A stretch of DNA of 64,000 nucleotides from assembly GCF_030762805.1 (NCBI RefSeq), contig NZ_CP129113.1:1254001-1318000 (forward strand). The letters run 5' to 3'. A model generated the notes under the pieces. It worked only from the letters and a program-made list of their open reading frames with translations. It searched no databases and was not told where the DNA came from. The DNA is from Aciduricibacillus chroicocephali (GTDB lineage: Bacteria; Bacillota; Bacilli; Bacillales; Amphibacillaceae). Position numbers and translations under genes: made by a program. This document shows, in pieces, positions 25,971 through 35,008 of the stretch. The stretch's first letter is position 1. Every line of letters begins with the position of its first letter.

Positions 25971-26104
25971 GTGCTTTTAACAGATGCAATTGAAGAATAT
26001 GATGTATATAGCTACTCAATGCTTCTAGGCCAATGAATCAAATATATCTTAAGAGCCTTACAGAGGAAGAATTAAGCTTAAGGGCTAAAATAGTAGTCTT
26101 TTAG
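25971..26104 (+). pseudogene. Internally deleted tyrosine integrase
   Basis: GTG 25971 opens LLTDAIEEYDVYSYSM, matching the N-terminus of the intact integrase ([14 protein letters not shown]). It then jumps to LLGQ, corresponding to LLGH near residue 265 of the intact protein. After a frame change it reads NQIYLKSLTEEELSLRAK, matching [18 protein letters not shown] at the C-terminus. About 250 codons including the catalytic Arg residues are missing. The remnant dates an earlier integration at the same site. Confidence 0.82.
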
Positions 26105-26223
26105 AGAGTAACACCTTTACTAGTAGAGCTTAAACAGACAGTTAAAATTATTAATTTTTATTCTTTACTTAAATGGTATAATATAATTAATGATGAAAAT
26201 AATTACAAAATAAGAGGTATTAT

Positions 26224-27774
26224 ATGGATATAAAAGAGCAATCTGTATTTTTCTTAACTAATTCTTTAGACGTAAACCGTGGAGGACTATCAAAAGCTGT
26301 TCTCGCCCAAACTAAGACATTTGTTGAGAATGGGTACAACACGCATCTCTTAACCTTTAATTTTAATACGCGCTATAACATAATAAGAGAAGAACTAATT
26401 GCACTTGGCCAACTGGATTCTAATGTTAAGCTTTATAATATGTACGATTTACTCTGCGGCATAGAAGAGGATTCAATCACACCGTTGAATTTAAAGGAAA
26501 CAGGATACCTAGACAAACGTGATGGTTATAACGCTTATCGTGTATATGAAAATGGTATGTATGTCAGATATAGAAGCTACCATCAAGATGACTCTTTAGA
26601 TTTTATCGATCATTTTGATGAACATAGATATAGAACAAAGAGAGAAATATATGATAACTATGGGCATATAAGAAAAGTATCTTTTATGGATTTTGCTCTC
26701 AATAAGCCAAGACAAATGATCTTTTACAACAATAAGGGAACAGCCTATTTATCTAAATGGGTTAATCCAGAAACAGGAAAGGCAATTCGCGTAAACTGGT
26801 TCGACGACGATGGGAAGATAAAAGCTACTTATAAAAATGATGATGAACTTAAGGTTAAATGGATTGAAAGAATGATATCATCATCTGATAATCCTGTTAT
26901 CATTTCAGACTCAAGAATGACTGATGCTTTGATGCTCAAGATCAGTAATAAGGATGCAGTTAAAATATGGAGATTACATAGCAATCACTTGACAGTGCCA
27001 TTTGAAAACGACTCAGATATAGCTCCAACCGTACAATTAGGAATGGACAACTTAGCCAAGATTGACGCGGCAGTAGTTCTCACTAATCACCAGAAGCGAG
27101 AAATTGAGGAGAGATTTGGAAAGTTAGATAATTTATACGCAATTCCTCATGCTTTTGAGTCTAATTTGAAGAAGAATTTCTTTGGCAAACTTAATGTAAA
27201 GAAAGATGAGAACAAGGCAGTTGTAGTCTCTAGGTTGTCAAAAATAAAGAATATACATCATATGATAAAAGCTTTTGAGATAGTAGTTAAATCGTTGCCA
27301 GAGGCTAAGCTTGATATTTGGGGCAACGGCAATGAAAAAGAAAGTATCCAAACGTTGATTAATGAACTTGAACTTGAAAACAATGTATTTCTTAAAGGAT
27401 ATACCAATGATCCATCGGGGAAATATCAGAGCGCATTGTTTGGGCTCTTAACATCTAAAACAGAAGGCTTTGCACTCTCTATTTTAGAAAGTATGGCTAA
27501 TGCTACTCCTGTAATAAGCTATGATATCAGATATGGTGCTAGAGAAATGATTGAAAATGGCAAGAACGGTGTGCTTATAGAGAAGAATGATATTGATCAG
27601 CTTGCAAAGGAAATGATCAAGATGTTTTGCAATCCAGACAAGGCAATAAATATGGGAGAAGCCGCATACGATACGATTAAGAATCAGTTCAACAACAAAG
27701 TATATGCTGATAATTGGAACAAGGTAGTTTTCGGTGCAATAGCCAATCGTAAAAAGAAGAACAGTAAAAATTAA
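26224..27774 (+). CDS. GT4 family glycosyltransferase, TagE/GtfA-like
   Basis: A 516-residue protein. The N-terminal Rossmann half starts FFLTNSLDVNRGGLSKAVLAQ. A β-rich insertion at about residues 95-185 (YRVYENGMYVRYRSY ... NPETGKAIRVNWFDDDGK) is typical of the DUF1975-type domain of poly(glycerol-phosphate) α-glucosyltransferases and of Gtf1/GtfA proteins. The C-terminal GT-B half has VVSRLSKIKNIHHMIKAF, LDIWGNGNEKESI, and SKTEGFALSILESMANATPV with the donor-binding ExxxxxxxE motif. It probably glycosylates wall teichoic acid or a surface protein in the cytosol before export. AGAGGT precedes ATG 26224. As cargo of a mobile element it could alter phage receptors. Confidence 0.82.
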   Translation: MDIKEQSVFFLTNSLDVNRGGLSKAVLAQTKTFVENGYNTHLLTFNFNTRYNIIREELIALGQLDSNVKLYNMYDLLCGIEEDSITPLNLKETGYLDKRDGYNAYRVYENGMYVRYRSYHQDDSLDFIDHFDEHRYRTKREIYDNYGHIRKVSFMDFALNKPRQMIFYNNKGTAYLSKWVNPETGKAIRVNWFDDDGKIKATYKNDDELKVKWIERMISSSDNPVIISDSRMTDALMLKISNKDAVKIWRLHSNHLTVPFENDSDIAPTVQLGMDNLAKIDAAVVLTNHQKREIEERFGKLDNLYAIPHAFESNLKKNFFGKLNVKKDENKAVVVSRLSKIKNIHHMIKAFEIVVKSLPEAKLDIWGNGNEKESIQTLINELELENNVFLKGYTNDPSGKYQSALFGLLTSKTEGFALSILESMANATPVISYDIRYGAREMIENGKNGVLIEKNDIDQLAKEMIKMFCNPDKAINMGEAAYDTIKNQFNNKVYADNWNKVVFGAIANRKKKNSKN

Positions 27775-27779
27775 CAAAG

Positions 27780-27811
27780 AGACTGGATAAATGTAATCCA
27801 GCTTCTTTGAA
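27780..27811 (+). terminator. Terminator-like hairpin
   Basis: CTGGAT/ATCCAG with a 7-nt loop followed by CTTCTTTG, just after the glycosyltransferase stop. The T tract is imperfect. Confidence 0.5.
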
Positions 27812-28204
27812 TTATCACAGCCGCATTGTTGCTCTTTTTGTTTGCCTTATAGAGTAAGAAGAGAGTCGATCAAGATTGAAAATGTTAAGCTTTTGTCCCT
27901 TTTAATAGTGACACCGATCAGTTATATTTTGGTGATTGGACTGTATATACGCGTTATTATTCCCAAAAGATATTACAACCGCGAGCTTGGATTGCGTAAA
28001 CTATCTACGGGGTTGAACGAAAGCGTATGATTATCGTGATAATTTAGTGGTCAATATGTTTGATGTTGCATTGCTCCAAGGTGTGCCAGTGGTAAAAAAC
28101 TGCAAGCGTTATCATGTTGGAACTATGTTCATGTTTACTTAACAGTTAAATGTCTTGTATGGTATGTATAAAAGCTATTTAAATTCTCATCACATTAAGG
28201 TTTT
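27811..28204. other. Decayed region at the right end of element 2
   Basis: No convincing gene is visible. Fragments include a hydrophobic frame near 27885-28028 (SLLIVTPISYILVIGLYIRV), and a frame at about 28025-28145 reading YDYRDNLVVNMFDVALLQGV then PVVKNCKRYHVG, which lacks a proper start. These look like debris of one or two genes. Confidence 0.4.
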
Positions 28205-28252
28205 GATGCAATTGGCTTAGAAACCGTTTCAGATGAAAAATAAGGATTCAAC
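28205..28252 (+). repeat. Decayed third copy of the yneF 3' end
   Basis: Starting at GATGCAATTGG, the bases follow copy 1 (GATGCAAATGG) through AAACCGT and CAGA with scattered changes. They then skip an internal piece and match the region around the stop of copy 2 (GAAAAATAAGGATTCAAC against GAAATAAGAATTCAAC). In the yneF frame it reads MQLA-stop-KPFQMK against [11 protein letters not shown]. It probably marks the outer right boundary of the array. Confidence 0.6.
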
Positions 28253-28256
28253 ATAG

Positions 28257-28302
28257 CATCTCATTGTCCCATAAATTTGGGCATTGGGATGTTTGCTTTT
28301 TA
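28257..28302 (+). terminator. Terminator downstream of the third yneF-end copy
   Basis: An imperfect long stem, ATCTCATTGTCCCA against TTGGGCATTGGGAT, is followed by GTTTGCTTTTT. It may be the original terminator of yneF. Confidence 0.55.
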
Positions 28303-28402
28303 AGAAGGTTGTCACGGCTTCGCCAAAAGTACATGTTCATACCCTCGCTGTTTCTGATAAGATGGTAAGGAATGACTTGTTTGCTTAGGAGGGAAATATG
28401 AT

Positions 28403-29107
28403 ATGTCCGAGATAAATATTTTTCTTGCTTTTGGTGCTGGTTTTCTCTCTTTTATCTCACCATGTGTGCTGCCACTTTTCCCAGCTTTTGTATCCTATAT
28501 TACTGGGATGAGCGTAAGTGAGCTAAGCGCTGATAACAAGCGTCTGAATCGGCGCAGTCTGTTACATACGATATTGTTCCTGCTTGGTTTCTCTACAATA
28601 TTCCTAGTGCTTGGCTTTAGTTCCTCCTTCATGGCAGAATTTCTAACAAAGTACGAAGATTTAATCAGGCAACTTGGTGCACTGCTCATCGTATTCTTTG
28701 GTCTTATTCTTATAGGAGCACTTAATTTTGAATTTTTGATGAAAAATCGCAAGGTTCATTTTAAGAATAGACCTGCCGGATATTTCGGATCATTTATTAT
28801 TGGAATGGCCTTTTCAGCCGGATGGACACCATGCACAGGGCCAATTCTCTTTATTGTAATCTCGATGGCGGCAACGAACCCTGAACTTGGCATGATATTG
28901 ATGATCAGTTACACGCTAGGCTTTGCGATACCATTTCTCATCCTTTCTTTCTTCATTGGAAAACTGGGATGGATTCGCCGAAACAGTATGCGCATTGTAA
29001 AAATTGGTGGTTACGTCATGATTGCCTTTGGCGTTGCTCTGTTCTTTGATTGGATGACAAAGCTTACATCATTCCTGTCCTCGTGGCTTGGTTTTACTGG
29101 TTTTTGA
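28403..29107 (+). CDS. ccdA: Cytochrome c biogenesis protein CcdA
   Basis: A 234-residue integral membrane protein with six predicted spans. The conserved cysteines lie in FLSFISPCVLPLFPAF and GWTPCTGPILFIV. CcdA carries reducing equivalents from cytosolic thioredoxin across the membrane to extracytoplasmic thiol-disulfide proteins used in c-type cytochrome maturation and in spore cortex formation. Length is normal and AGGAGGG lies upstream of ATG 28403. It opens the ccdA - MrpB-like - ccdC cluster. Confidence 0.97.
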   Translation: MSEINIFLAFGAGFLSFISPCVLPLFPAFVSYITGMSVSELSADNKRLNRRSLLHTILFLLGFSTIFLVLGFSSSFMAEFLTKYEDLIRQLGALLIVFFGLILIGALNFEFLMKNRKVHFKNRPAGYFGSFIIGMAFSAGWTPCTGPILFIVISMAATNPELGMILMISYTLGFAIPFLILSFFIGKLGWIRRNSMRIVKIGGYVMIAFGVALFFDWMTKLTSFLSSWLGFTGF

Positions 29108-29167
29108 TGGCTTTTGTTAATTCACTGTATTAAAATGAATTGAAGAAGCATGAAAAGGGGTTAACTC

Positions 29168-29593
29168 ATGTTTAAAACGAACGATTTGATTTTAAGGACG
29201 ACGGCTTCACTTATTGCATTCGTCCTGCTTGGATTTGCTGTTTATCTTCTTTTTGCTGGGCATAATATGCCTGGTGGGGGATTTGTCGGTGGACTTGTAA
29301 CGTCAGGTGCATTTATCTTACTTTATATGGCTTATGGAGAAGCAATGGCAAGGCGGATTTTCCCTATAAATTTCCGTACGCTCATTCCAATTGGCCTTGC
29401 ACTCGCAGCCTTGACAAGTGCAGGCGGCATTTTCTTCGGCCAACCATTTTTGTCACATACTTTTGGGCATTTTCATGTTCCGCTGCTTGGTGACATAGAG
29501 CTTGCGACGGCAATGCTTTTTGACATGGGGGTTTATTTGACAGTGCTTGGAGTTACAATCACGATCATCTTAAATGTAAATGAGAGAGAGTAA
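29168..29593 (+). CDS. Orphan MrpB/MnhB-like membrane protein
   Basis: A 141-residue, four-span membrane protein with the MnhB domain signature: TNDLILRTTASLIAFVLLGF, then FAGHNMPGGGFVGGLVTSGA and later GDIELATAMLFDMGVYLTV. MrpB is normally one of seven subunits of the Mrp Na+/H+ antiporter and is encoded within mrpABCDEFG. Here it stands alone between ccdA and ccdC, where B. subtilis has yneI (ccdB, a CheY-like protein). No other mrp gene is in the window. It may have been recruited to another membrane role or assemble with a distant Mrp complex. Confidence 0.88.
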   Translation: MFKTNDLILRTTASLIAFVLLGFAVYLLFAGHNMPGGGFVGGLVTSGAFILLYMAYGEAMARRIFPINFRTLIPIGLALAALTSAGGIFFGQPFLSHTFGHFHVPLLGDIELATAMLFDMGVYLTVLGVTITIILNVNERE

Positions 29594-29622
29594 GGTAACC
29601 GGAAGAAAAGAGTGGTTTAAAT

Positions 29623-30096
29623 ATGTTGATAGTTGCAAGTACAATTGTTGCCGTATTTATGGCCATCACGATGATTTTTGTTCGTCTGAAGGCTTCCAAA
29701 CGGCCAGCTTCTGTTAAAAAAATTATTTTGCCGCCTGTATTTATGAGTACAGGAGCGTTTATGTTTCTGGTGCCGGAATTTCGAGTTCCTTGGCTTCAAG
29801 TAGCAGAAGCAGTGATCGTCGGTGCATTTTTCTCTTTATTTCTAATCCGTACATCAAAATTCGAAATAAAAGGTGAGCACATCTATCTCATTCCTTCTAA
29901 AGCCTTTGTTTTTATACTATTTGGCTTGCTTATCGTCAGAACAGTCATCAAACTTATTGTTGGAAGTCATATTTCTGTAGGAGAGACTAGCGGTATATTC
30001 TTCCTCCTTGCTTTCGGAATGATTGTTTGCTGGAGACTTGCCATGCTTTATAAATATAAAAAGCTTGAAAAGCGTTTACATGGAATTTCATCATAA
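29623..30096 (+). CDS. ccdC: CcdC family membrane protein
   Basis: A 157-residue membrane protein with about five predicted spans. It starts MLIVASTIVAVFMAITMIF and contains the family-typical KIILPPVFMSTGAFMFLVPEF and YLIPSKAFVFILFGLLIVR. It corresponds to B. subtilis YneJ/CcdC, which is linked to ccdA although not essential for cytochrome c synthesis. It lies 29 bp after the MrpB-like gene and ends in a bidirectional terminator shared with yneK. Confidence 0.9.
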   Translation: MLIVASTIVAVFMAITMIFVRLKASKRPASVKKIILPPVFMSTGAFMFLVPEFRVPWLQVAEAVIVGAFFSLFLIRTSKFEIKGEHIYLIPSKAFVFILFGLLIVRTVIKLIVGSHISVGETSGIFFLLAFGMIVCWRLAMLYKYKKLEKRLHGISS

Positions 30097-30129
30097 AAGA
30101 CCGGATCCTTATACGGGTCCGGTCTTTTA
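30095..30129. terminator. Bidirectional terminator
   Basis: AAAAGACCGGATCC pairs with GGGTCCGGTCTTTT. It separates convergent ccdC and yneK. Confidence 0.92.
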
Positions 30130-30555
30130 TATATGAAATAAATATTCATATGGAGTTAGGTCAATCTGTTTTTGAGCCATTTTTTTACGAAGGAATTTGT
30201 GATCTCTTTTTGGTGTAGCGACGATATAGCCTTCAATCAAAATATCCTGAGTAATTTCTGTAGCTTTCTTTTTTATTGCCACTTCTCCAATTTTTCCGGC
30301 GATTTTGCGACGAGCAACGTCTCTGAACAATTCCGGTACAGGGGATACAAGTTCGTCAAGTAATGAAAGCAATTCGGCACTCCAAAGATGCCTCGTTTTG
30401 TCTATGTAGTATGTTTCCCAGTCCATCTGGGAAAAACCATCGGCCTTGGGCAGTTGTTTCAGGAATTTACGGAACATGAAGAAGCCCCCGATTCCCATTA
30501 GGGCAATTAGGAGAAAACCCCATAAAACTAAAAAGTAGTCTGTTGCGGCACCCAT
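30127..30555 (-). CDS. yneK: YneK (DUF2621) membrane-anchored protein
   Basis: A 142-residue protein with one N-terminal membrane segment (YFLVLWGFLLIALMGIGGFF) and a basic, helical cytosolic region (MDWETYYIDKTRHLWSAELL ... VPELFRDVARRKIAGKIGEV). It matches the DUF2621/YneK family, which keeps this position between ccdC and the citB side in bacilli. The function is not known. ATG 30555 is chosen because AGGTGG lies 8 bp upstream. The in-frame GTG codons at 30564 and 30567 fall in that site. Confidence 0.87.
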   Translation of the reverse strand: MGAATDYFLVLWGFLLIALMGIGGFFMFRKFLKQLPKADGFSQMDWETYYIDKTRHLWSAELLSLLDELVSPVPELFRDVARRKIAGKIGEVAIKKKATEITQDILIEGYIVATPKRDHKFLRKKMAQKQIDLTPYEYLFHI

Positions 30556-30730
30556 CCCGTTCACCACCTAAACACGAATGTTATTTATTTTTATGTCATA
30601 TTATAGTAACATATGGTTGTCATTATTTGTAATACTCTCATAATCTCTGTTATTAATTATAAACGATAAGCATATGTATTACAATGCTAGTCCAATGAAT
30701 GAAATATGCCTGGACGGAAGGGGGAAAACC

Positions 30731-31879
30731 GTGAAGGTGGATGGTATTACAGAAATGAACAACAAAGAAAGCAAGAGTAATTCCAAAACGCATAGCAAGC
30801 CTGCTTTTAAGGCTACCATGACACTTCCAAAAGAGCTGTATCAATGGATTGAAGGGAACAGTCCTCAAGCGATATTAATATGGAATTCATCTAATGAATT
30901 AATATTTACCACTTCCTCAGTAGAACGGCATTTAGGGTACAAATATGAGGAAATGAAAGGTTTAAAGTGGACCGAACTGATGAAGAGGAATGACATTAAG
31001 TACTTTGAGAGAAAGGTATTGTCTCTTTCATCAGGTGAGACTACTTCCAGCACAATCAAGCTTCCACATAGAGATGGGAGGAACAAATGGTTCCTCTGGA
31101 CAATATCCAAGCAAATCAGCGAAGGAGAAATCTATTACATTTCTCTGTTGCAAATATTGCATGATAAAGAAGATATTGATGATTTATACATAAAGAATGA
31201 AAAGCTGGCGGTAGTTAGCCAGCTGGCGGCGAGTGTAGTACATGAAATACGCAATCCGCTCACTTCATTAAAAGGTTTCATCCAATTACTGGAGTCTGGA
31301 ATAGGTAATAAAGAAGAATACTTTCGCATCATGAATGAAGAAATCGAAAAAATGGAAGCTATGACCTCGGAATTGCTGTTTATTTCGAAACCCCCAGTTA
31401 ATGAAAAAGCATGGGAATCTGTGCAAAGTATGCTTAATGATGTTACTATGCTTCTCAATCCTGAAGCGAGGAAGAAAAAAGCCTCCATTGTATGGAAACA
31501 AAGTCAAGATGAAATAAAAGTGTATTGTAACCGCTCTCAAATAAAACAAGTGTTTTTAAATTTAATTAAAAACGCTATAGAAGCGATCGATCATGATCAT
31601 GGTATTATTGAAATCAAGCTGGAAGTTTTAAGTAAGCATGTTGTGATCTCTTTTATTGACAACGGTCCTGGTGTGCCAGAAAATATTATAGATCGTCTCG
31701 GAGAGCCTTTCCTCACTACAAAAGAAAATGGTACGGGTCTTGGCCTTATGGTGACCAAACAGTTAATGAGCCAGCATGGCGGGGAAATGAAAGTTGTGCC
31801 AAATGAGAAAGAAGGAACTACTTTTAAATTACGAATTCCCATTGTTCCTCATGAAAAGAATACGAAACAGTTTGAATGA
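30731..31879 (+). CDS. Cytosolic PAS-domain sensor histidine kinase, sporulation-kinase type
   Basis: A 382-residue kinase with no membrane segment. A PAS domain covers roughly residues 40-150 (SPQAILIWNSSNELIFTTSS, LGYKYEEMKGLKW). The dimerisation/phosphoacceptor domain has AASVVHEIRNPLTSLKGFIQ with the phospho-His. The ATPase domain has the N box NLIKNAIEAID, DNGPGVPE and GTGLGLMVTKQL. The HEIRNPLTSLKGF motif and soluble form resemble the KinA/KinE family that feeds the Spo0F phosphorelay. No response regulator is adjacent. GTG 30731 is chosen because AGGGGG lies 7 bp upstream. Which signal it senses cannot be told. Confidence 0.85.
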   Translation: MKVDGITEMNNKESKSNSKTHSKPAFKATMTLPKELYQWIEGNSPQAILIWNSSNELIFTTSSVERHLGYKYEEMKGLKWTELMKRNDIKYFERKVLSLSSGETTSSTIKLPHRDGRNKWFLWTISKQISEGEIYYISLLQILHDKEDIDDLYIKNEKLAVVSQLAASVVHEIRNPLTSLKGFIQLLESGIGNKEEYFRIMNEEIEKMEAMTSELLFISKPPVNEKAWESVQSMLNDVTMLLNPEARKKKASIVWKQSQDEIKVYCNRSQIKQVFLNLIKNAIEAIDHDHGIIEIKLEVLSKHVVISFIDNGPGVPENIIDRLGEPFLTTKENGTGLGLMVTKQLMSQHGGEMKVVPNEKEGTTFKLRIPIVPHEKNTKQFE

Positions 31880-31944
31880 TTCCGACCGTCTTTATGGAAC
31901 TTTTTAGACACATATACAGCAAAAAAAGCTTTGTAAGCGTGTAG

Positions 31945-31993
31945 CCGGTTATGAAACAATTGTTTTATGACCGGGTTTCATTTATTATATAAT
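31945..31993 (+). promoter_or_regulatory. citB promoter with overlapping dyad
   Basis: A dyad, CCGGTTATGAAAC (31945-31957) against GTTTTATGACCGG (31962-31974), overlaps a weak -35. TATAAT follows at 31988-31993. ATRAA/TTTAT half-sites resemble the ATAA-N-TTAT form bound by the citrate-responsive regulator CcpC at B. subtilis citB. It could equally act as the kinase terminator. Both readings are inference. Confidence 0.5.
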
Positions 31994-32124
31994 GATGTAG
32001 GAATCATTTTTCTATTTAAATAGCAAATTCCGACATCTTGCCGATTTTGACTATTCGGCTGATTGCATGACAATGAGCAACATTTAAAGAGAGAAGCAAC
32101 ACTTAGGGGAAGGAGAAATGATGA

Positions 32125-34830
32125 ATGACCGAAACGATTATCAACTCAAGGGACAAGTTTGAATTGAATGGAAAGACATATGATTATTACCGTCTGCAAA
32201 GCGTAGAAGAAGCGGGCAAGGGCAATGTCGCACGTCTCCCATTTTCAATTCGTGTCCTGCTTGAATCTGTATTAAGACAATATGACGGACACGTAATTAA
32301 AAAAGAGCATGTAGAAGGGCTTGCGAACTGGGGTAAAGGTGAAAAAGGCGATGTTCCTTTCAAGCCGTCACGTGTAATTCTTCAGGATTTCACTGGGGTG
32401 CCAGTTGTTGTTGACCTTGCGTCTCTTAGAAAGGCAATGCTTGATCTTGGTGGGGATCCGAATAAGATTAATCCGGAAGTTCCGGTGGATCTTGTAATTG
32501 ACCACTCTGTTCAAGTTGACCAGTATGGTTCTGATTTGGCACTTAAAGTGAATATGGAACTGGAGTTTGAAAGAAATGCAGAGCGCTATGAATTCATGCA
32601 TTGGGCTCAGAAAGCATTCGAAAACTACCGCGCTGTTCCCCCGGCTACAGGGATCGTCCACCAGGTAAACCTCGAATACCTTGCAAATGTTGTCCATGCT
32701 AATGAAGATAAAGATGGCAATATTGTCGCTTTCCCGGATACACTTGTTGGTACTGACTCCCATACAACAATGATAAATGGTATTGGTGTGCTTGGTTGGG
32801 GTGTTGGTGGTATTGAAGCAGAAGCAGGTATGCTTGGACAGCCATCATATTTCCCATCTCCTGATGTTATTGGGGTTAAATTCACAGGAAGTTTCCCAAA
32901 TGGAACAACTGCGACAGACCTTGCACTGAAGGTAACGAAGGTACTTCGTGATAAAAATGTCGTAGGTAAATTTGTTGAGTATTTTGGTCCGGGACTTGCT
33001 GACATGCCACTAGCCGATAGAGCTACAATTTCCAACATGGCTCCTGAGTACGGAGCGACTTGCGGATTCTTCCCAGTTGATGAAGAGGCGTTACGCTACA
33101 TGCGTTTGACAGGTCGAAACGAAGAACAGGTCCAGCTTGTTGAGAAATATTGTAAAGAAAACAATCTATGGTATTCACCGGATCAGCCAGATCCTGAATA
33201 TACAGAAGTTGTTGAAATCAACCTATCTGAACTTGAGCCGAATCTTTCTGGTCCTAAGCGTCCACAGGATTTGATTGCACTTTCAAATATGAAAGAAGAG
33301 TTCAATAAAGCTGTGACAGCTCCGTCTGGAAACCAAGGTTTCGGACTTGATAAAGCTGAATTCGAAAAAGAAGTGACTGTTGAACATCCGAATGGCGAAG
33401 CATCAATCCTGAAAACTGGATCACTTGCTATTGCGGCGATCACTTCATGCACAAATACATCGAATCCATATGTCATGCTTGGTGCTGGTTTGCTTGCGAA
33501 GAAAGCTGTAGAAAAAGGCCTTGATGTTCCGGCTTATGTAAAGACATCGCTCGCGCCAGGTTCTAAAGTTGTTACACGTTATCTGGAAGATTCAGGACTG
33601 ATGTCTTATCTTGACCAGCTTGGCTTCAACCTAGTCGGTTACGGCTGTACAACTTGTATCGGGAACTCCGGGCCGCTTCGTGAAGAGATTGAAGAAGCAA
33701 TAATTGAGAATGATTTGCTTGTATCTTCGGTTCTTTCCGGTAACCGTAACTTTGAAGGTCGTATACATCCGCTTGTCAAAGCGAATTATCTTGCTTCTCC
33801 GCCGCTTGTTGTCGCTTATGCGCTTGCAGGAACAGTTGACATTGATTTGACAACGGAACCGCTTGGAAAAGACAAGGATGGTCAGCCAGTCTACATGAAA
33901 GACATTTGGCCTAGCTTGCAGGAGATCACTGAACAGGTTGAAAAAGTTGTTCAGCCGGAGATTTTCCGTAAAGAGTACGAAAGTGTCTTCAGCTCCAATG
34001 AGAAGTGGAATGAAATTGACACAACTGATGAGCCGCTTTTCGAATGGGATAGAAATTCAACTTATATCCAGAACCCTCCATTCTTTGAAGGGCTGTCTAA
34101 AGAAGCAGGAACGATCAATACATTGGAAGGCTTGCGTGCAGTTGGTTTGTTCGGAGACTCTGTAACAACTGACCATATTTCACCAGCAGGAGCCATTGGT
34201 AAGGACGTTCCAGCAGGAAAGTACTTGCAGGAAAAAGGAGTATCCCCGCGTAATTTCAACTCCTATGGTTCACGCCGAGGAAACCACGAAGTAATGATGC
34301 GTGGTACATTTGCGAATATCCGTATCCGCAATTTGCTTGCACCGGGAACAGAAGGCGGCTATACGACTTACTGGCCAACAGAAGAAGTTATGCCAATTTA
34401 TGATGCTTGCATGAAGTATCAGCAGGATGAGACTGGACTTGTCGTAATGGCAGGAAAAGATTACGGCATGGGTTCTTCACGTGACTGGGCAGCCAAAGGT
34501 ACAAACCTTCTTGGTATTAAGACAGTCATCGCAGAGAGCTATGAGCGTATCCACCGTTCTAATCTTGTCATGATGGGTGTACTTCCTTTGCAGTTTGTCA
34601 AGGGAGAAAATGCTGAAAAGCTCGGTCTAACTGGAAGAGAAACATTCAAGGTAAATGTGGATGAGAGCGTAAAACCGCATGATCTTGTAACTGTTGAAGC
34701 TGTATCTGAAGACGGCAAGAAAACTGAATTCCAGGTAATTGCCCGATTTGACAGTGATGTTGAGCTCGATTATTACCGTCATGGCGGTATTCTTCAAATG
34801 GTATTGCGTGACAAACTCGCTAAGGCTTAA
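32125..34830 (+). CDS. citB: Aconitate hydratase
   Basis: A 901-residue aconitase of the AcnA/IRP1 type, normal length. It interconverts citrate and isocitrate in the TCA cycle; in bacilli the apo-form also binds mRNA. The [4Fe-4S] cluster cysteines lie in [14 protein letters not shown] and [12 protein letters not shown]. Substrate-binding residues lie in the swivelling C-terminal domain ([39 protein letters not shown]). AGGAGA lies upstream of ATG 32125. A dyad next to the promoter suggests repression by a CcpC-like regulator. The gene is monocistronic with a strong terminator. Confidence 0.98.
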   Translation: MTETIINSRDKFELNGKTYDYYRLQSVEEAGKGNVARLPFSIRVLLESVLRQYDGHVIKKEHVEGLANWGKGEKGDVPFKPSRVILQDFTGVPVVVDLASLRKAMLDLGGDPNKINPEVPVDLVIDHSVQVDQYGSDLALKVNMELEFERNAERYEFMHWAQKAFENYRAVPPATGIVHQVNLEYLANVVHANEDKDGNIVAFPDTLVGTDSHTTMINGIGVLGWGVGGIEAEAGMLGQPSYFPSPDVIGVKFTGSFPNGTTATDLALKVTKVLRDKNVVGKFVEYFGPGLADMPLADRATISNMAPEYGATCGFFPVDEEALRYMRLTGRNEEQVQLVEKYCKENNLWYSPDQPDPEYTEVVEINLSELEPNLSGPKRPQDLIALSNMKEEFNKAVTAPSGNQGFGLDKAEFEKEVTVEHPNGEASILKTGSLAIAAITSCTNTSNPYVMLGAGLLAKKAVEKGLDVPAYVKTSLAPGSKVVTRYLEDSGLMSYLDQLGFNLVGYGCTTCIGNSGPLREEIEEAIIENDLLVSSVLSGNRNFEGRIHPLVKANYLASPPLVVAYALAGTVDIDLTTEPLGKDKDGQPVYMKDIWPSLQEITEQVEKVVQPEIFRKEYESVFSSNEKWNEIDTTDEPLFEWDRNSTYIQNPPFFEGLSKEAGTINTLEGLRAVGLFGDSVTTDHISPAGAIGKDVPAGKYLQEKGVSPRNFNSYGSRRGNHEVMMRGTFANIRIRNLLAPGTEGGYTTYWPTEEVMPIYDACMKYQQDETGLVVMAGKDYGMGSSRDWAAKGTNLLGIKTVIAESYERIHRSNLVMMGVLPLQFVKGENAEKLGLTGRETFKVNVDESVKPHDLVTVEAVSEDGKKTEFQVIARFDSDVELDYYRHGGILQMVLRDKLAKA

Positions 34831-34848
34831 TATTGAGTTCTTTAAAAA

Positions 34849-34882
34849 TAATGGAAAGCACTCCAAAGTGCTTTCCATTTTT
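34849..34882 (+). terminator. Rho-independent terminator after citB
   Basis: AATGGAAAGCACT/AGTGCTTTCCATT with a 4-nt loop, followed by TTTTATTT. Confidence 0.95.
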
Positions 34883-35008
34883 TATTTCGTGAAATTTTAG
34901 TGCTAATACAATATAATCTCTGCTGCCAACAATTTAAATAATAAAGGATACATAAATCGGGCTCTATAGGAGAATCTAATCCAGACCAGACAGGAAAGGA
35001 TGTTATAA

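Larger units (their letters stand above)
25859..28252. mobile_element. Integrated element 2, remnant (about 2.4 kb)
   Basis: The segment lies between repeat copy 2 and the decayed copy 3. It begins with the same hairpin and integrase start as element 1, but its integrase is internally deleted. It retains one intact gene, a glycosyltransferase, and fragments. It is best explained as an older relative of element 1 inserted at the same site, leaving a tandem array. Confidence 0.65.

Noticed and set aside
27842-28030. 62-codon ORF with a membrane-like segment after the glycosyltransferase
   Set aside because: It has no ribosome binding site, follows a terminator-like hairpin and lies in a region of evident decay. 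Kept only as debris in the region entry.
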